Shown: positions 51,165-53,467 of the stretch, piece after piece | How the letters are laid out: the number at the start of each line of letters is the position of its first letter | Numbering within the stretch: the stretch's first letter is position 1 | The notes under the pieces: model-generated | What the model saw: only the letters and a program-made list of their open reading frames with translations | Database searches by the model: none | What the model was told of the DNA's origin: nothing | Source: JAJPXI01 sp045595705 | Lineage (GTDB): Bacteria > Bacillota > Clostridia > Oscillospirales > Oscillospiraceae | Assembly: GCA_045595705.1 (NCBI GenBank) | Contig: JAZOBA010000006.1 | Location: 1-53,467 of the forward strand | Direction: 5' to 3' | DNA: 53,467 nt | Translations under genes and position numbers: made by a program

Positions 51165-52166
51165 TTACACTTTGTCGGGGGGATAGACCAGATAGCCGGA
51201 ACAGTAGATATGCTGACAGTACATGGTTTGTACCTTTCCGTCCCTGACGCGTTCCCGGATTTCACTGGGGTGATCGGGATCGGAAATGACGCGTTCACAG
51301 GCTTCCAGCAGATTGACGATCATAATGGGACCCACGTCCACGATACCGTGGCTGGGGAAGACGCTTTCGATCTCATCCCGGCGCGCCGCCAGTTTGGCCA
51401 GACTGTTGCGCAGGGTGGTCACGCTGGCCATGTGATAATATGGGTCATCGGGGGAACCGGAGCCAACCGACAGGTTGCTGATACAGCCGTCATCACCGGT
51501 GAAGAAAATGCGGTTGACTTTGTCCAGAAAACCGGCGTGACCGGGGGTGTGGCCACCCATGTGGACCAATTCCACCTCGTAGTTGCCGCCCAGATTGAAG
51601 ATATATCCGTCGGGCACACCGATAATCTCATAATCCTGCCACTTGACCAAATCGTTTCGGTCAAAATCACACCAGATACCATTTCCGTTCTCGTCAAACA
51701 GATAGTCCCAGATGTGAGGATTATTTTTGCTTTGCATGGAGGGGACTTCGTATTCACTGCAGTAGACATGACCAAAGGGGAAATTGCCGTAGGCATGGTC
51801 GAAATGGGCGTGGGTGTTGACCAGAATAATTTCCATGCCGCCGGTCAGTTCATCACACAGTCCCTTCAAATCACCCAGACCGAAGCCGGTATCGATGAGC
51901 ATGGCCTTTTCTGGACCGATAATCAGGAAGGACCAGACATCACCCATGCCGTCCAGACTTTCGGTGTAAATACCGTACAGATTGTCCCGGAACTGATAGA
52001 CTTCCGCATAGGGATTTACGGGGTAAATGCGTTTGGTTTTGTCATGGGAACGCAGCAGCTGTAAATAGGCCCAGCGCACCGGTTGCTCCGGCTCTCGGTA
52101 TACCGTGCGGTTGGTCTTGACTTCGGAACAAAGGGGACGCTGAACTTCCATTCTTTCTTCTGCCAT
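51165..52166 (-). CDS. Metallo-beta-lactamase-fold hydrolase
   Basis: A 333-residue protein started at ATG 52166, with GGGAGGTG upstream; the open frame to 52259 has no better site. The zinc motif is THAHFDH (HxHxDH), followed by GGHTPGH, an Asp in FFTGDD and a late His in PSHG. A 70-residue N-terminal extension precedes the fold. It belongs to the broad MBL hydrolase group; the substrate cannot be told. The gene is divergent from the carboxypeptidase gene. Confidence 0.88.
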   Translation of the reverse strand: MAEERMEVQRPLCSEVKTNRTVYREPEQPVRWAYLQLLRSHDKTKRIYPVNPYAEVYQFRDNLYGIYTESLDGMGDVWSFLIIGPEKAMLIDTGFGLGDLKGLCDELTGGMEIILVNTHAHFDHAYGNFPFGHVYCSEYEVPSMQSKNNPHIWDYLFDENGNGIWCDFDRNDLVKWQDYEIIGVPDGYIFNLGGNYEVELVHMGGHTPGHAGFLDKVNRIFFTGDDGCISNLSVGSGSPDDPYYHMASVTTLRNSLAKLAARRDEIESVFPSHGIVDVGPIMIVNLLEACERVISDPDHPSEIRERVRDGKVQTMYCQHIYCSGYLVYPPDKV

Positions 52167-52222
52167 GGGGACACCTCCCAATCTATTTGAAGGTATTGTA
52201 TCACACATTCGACTGGAAATCG

Positions 52223-52251
52223 TTGCAAAAATGTGAGGGATTTGATACAAT
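52223..52251 (+). promoter_or_regulatory. Promoter of the D-Ala-D-Ala carboxypeptidase gene
   Basis: TTGCAA (52223-52228), 17 bases, TACAAT (52246-52251). An inverted copy of TGATACAAT at 52193-52201 may be the -10 region of the divergent MBL gene. Confidence 0.65.
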
Positions 52252-52283
52252 TTCTTCAAATGTGTAAAAATGGGGGTGAAGGG

Positions 52284-53300
52284 ATGGAACTGCGGAAACT
52301 TGGGGCAGCTTGTTTAGCGGTCTGTCTGATGCTGTCGTTTACAGCTTGTCAGGGAGAGCGTGAAGTTCAGGCTGAGGCACCTGCCGTGGTGGTCACCCCT
52401 CGTCCGACTCCAACGCCACCCCCAGCCCCTACACCCACACCCACGCCCACTCCTGCGCCTACACCCGAGCCAACGCCGGAGCCTTCGCCTACACCGCAGG
52501 AGACTCCGGTTGATGACACTGCTTCTGAGGCAACCCACGCCGGACTGTACCGTGCGGAAGATATGCTGACCGTATATCAGCGGGGACAGCATGAGCGCAT
52601 CGCGCCGGCCAGTCTGACCAAGGTGGTCACCGCCTGCACGGCGCTGAAATATTGTTCCCCCGACGAAGTTTTTACTGTAGGGACTGAACTGGAGCTGGTG
52701 CAGCCCCATTCCAGTCTGTGTCTGATCCGTCCGGGACATCAGCTGACTCTGCACCAGCTGATTATGGGTATGTTCCTGCCATCAGGCAACGATGCGGCCT
52801 ATACCGTGGCGGTCAATGTTGGTCGCCGGGTGGCGGTCGATGACTCCATGAGCGACCGGGCGGCGGTGGATTATTTCTGTGGCCTGATGAATGCTTTTGC
52901 GGCGGAATTGGGTGCCACGGACAGCCACTTTGCCAACCCGGAAGGATGGGACAACGAAGGGACCTACAGTACGGTGTACGATCTGGCGCTCTTCGGTGCC
53001 TACGCCATGCAGGTGGAGGAAATCCGCGAGATTGCCGCCATGGCCGAAAAGAAAGTGTTCTTTGTCTCGGGCGAAAACATTACATGGAAGAATTTTAATT
53101 CTCTGATCAACCCATGGAGTACATGGTACTGTGAGCAGGCCATCGGTCTGAAAACCGGTTCTACCGAGAATGCCGGAAAATGTTTGCTTTCGGCAATTCA
53201 AGGGGAAGACGGCCTTTACATTGCGGTTATCATGGGATGTCAGGAAGATGGAGATCGCTACCGGGCAACTTGGGATCTGATCAACCTGTTGGACAGTTAA
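52284..53300 (+). CDS. D-alanyl-D-alanine carboxypeptidase lipoprotein
   Basis: A 338-residue penicillin-binding-type enzyme started at ATG 52284 behind GGGGGTGA. The lipoprotein signal ends in FTAC. A linker of about 40 residues made of Pro-Thr repeats spans the wall. The S11 serine-peptidase domain has SLTK (SxxK), SGN (SxN) and KTGST (KTG), all intact. It trims the last D-Ala of peptidoglycan stems on the outer face of the membrane. DacA-type enzymes are usually anchored by a C-terminal helix; here the anchor is an N-terminal lipid. Confidence 0.93.
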   Translation: MELRKLGAACLAVCLMLSFTACQGEREVQAEAPAVVVTPRPTPTPPPAPTPTPTPTPAPTPEPTPEPSPTPQETPVDDTASEATHAGLYRAEDMLTVYQRGQHERIAPASLTKVVTACTALKYCSPDEVFTVGTELELVQPHSSLCLIRPGHQLTLHQLIMGMFLPSGNDAAYTVAVNVGRRVAVDDSMSDRAAVDYFCGLMNAFAAELGATDSHFANPEGWDNEGTYSTVYDLALFGAYAMQVEEIREIAAMAEKKVFFVSGENITWKNFNSLINPWSTWYCEQAIGLKTGSTENAGKCLLSAIQGEDGLYIAVIMGCQEDGDRYRATWDLINLLDS

Positions 53301-53345
53301 ATGAAAAACGCACGCAAGCTATGGCTCAATGTCATTAAGTTAAGG

Positions 53346-53386
53346 AAGACTGGACTTCACAGAAATGTGGAGTCCAGTCTTTTTGT
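53346..53386 (+). terminator. Terminator of the carboxypeptidase gene
   Basis: AAGACTGGACTTCACA pairs with TGTGGAGTCCAGTCTT across GAAA, followed by five T. Confidence 0.92.
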
Positions 53387-53406
53387 AACTTTTTTGAAAA
53401 CAGGGC

Positions 53407-53463
53407 TTGACAAACAAGGAAACATGTGCGGCCTTTTTGCTAACTGCGGTTAGCAAAAAGGCC
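53407..53463 (+). promoter_or_regulatory. TTGACA box and palindromic operator-like site at the window end
   Basis: TTGACA at 53407-53412 is followed by the perfect palindrome GGCCTTTTTGCTAAC-TGCG-GTTAGCAAAAAGGCC (53430-53463). The palindrome covers the expected -10 region of the TTGACA promoter. It could be an operator of a dimeric repressor, for example of the DtxR type, or a hairpin. The gene it would control lies outside the window. Confidence 0.5.
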
Positions 53464-53467
53464 CTTG

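Overview
The window reads as chromosomal DNA of a Clostridia-class Firmicute, most like a gut Oscillospiraceae/Ruminococcaceae member. The evidence is strong AGGAGG-type ribosome sites, GTG/TTG starts, a T-box in front of cysE-cysS, the recA-recX-rimO-pgsA order, a short CysE and many intrinsic terminators. This placement is inference from gene content, not from a search.

Region 1 (about 440-19075) is the most unusual part. One near-consensus sigma-A promoter precedes nine closely spaced co-directional genes. They encode an exported vWA protein with a cytoplasmic tail; a 1184-residue tubulin/FtsZ-superfamily protein; a two-pass membrane protein of unknown family; a 1497-residue polytopic protein ending in a zinc ribbon and an HExxH peptidase that resembles plant DA1; a lipoprotein; a membrane protein with two TrkA-N-like Rossmann domains and a RyR domain; a TIR protein with a BspA-type leucine-rich array; an ion-transporter-superfamily permease; and a small membrane-anchored zinc-ribbon protein. 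I read this as one multi-component envelope machine, possibly a sensing or defence system, built round a cytoskeletal GTPase.

Region 2 (19095-29000), all minus strand except the insertion sequence, holds an M13 metallopeptidase gene split by an in-frame amber codon; a three-gene amino-sugar salvage operon (nucleotidyltransferase, NahK-like kinase, GalE); an MFS exporter; and an orphan CARF-PD-(D/E)xK nuclease of the Card1/Can2 (DUF1887) type. An IS110-family element with a candidate bridge RNA sits about 30 bp upstream of the CARF gene and seems to have split its promoter.

Region 3 (29000-37400) carries tRNA-Leu(CAG), tRNA-Arg(CCG) and tRNA-Leu(CAA). The last two have 21-bp repeats of their 3' ends nearby, which look like scars of integrated elements. 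Between them lie a secreted protein with a tandem 398-residue duplication plus DUF6273-like and LysM domains, an SDR without its catalytic Tyr/Lys, an alpha/beta hydrolase, an aldo/keto reductase-ferredoxin fusion and a GtrA protein.

Region 4 (37400-53467) is more ordinary: a lipoprotein with a two-component system, DUF1385-prmC, recA-recX-rimO-pgsA-acetyltransferase, a cysteine T-box driving cysE-VOC-cysS, an EamA exporter, an MBL-fold hydrolase and a D-Ala-D-Ala carboxypeptidase lipoprotein. The window ends in a palindromic, operator-like site.
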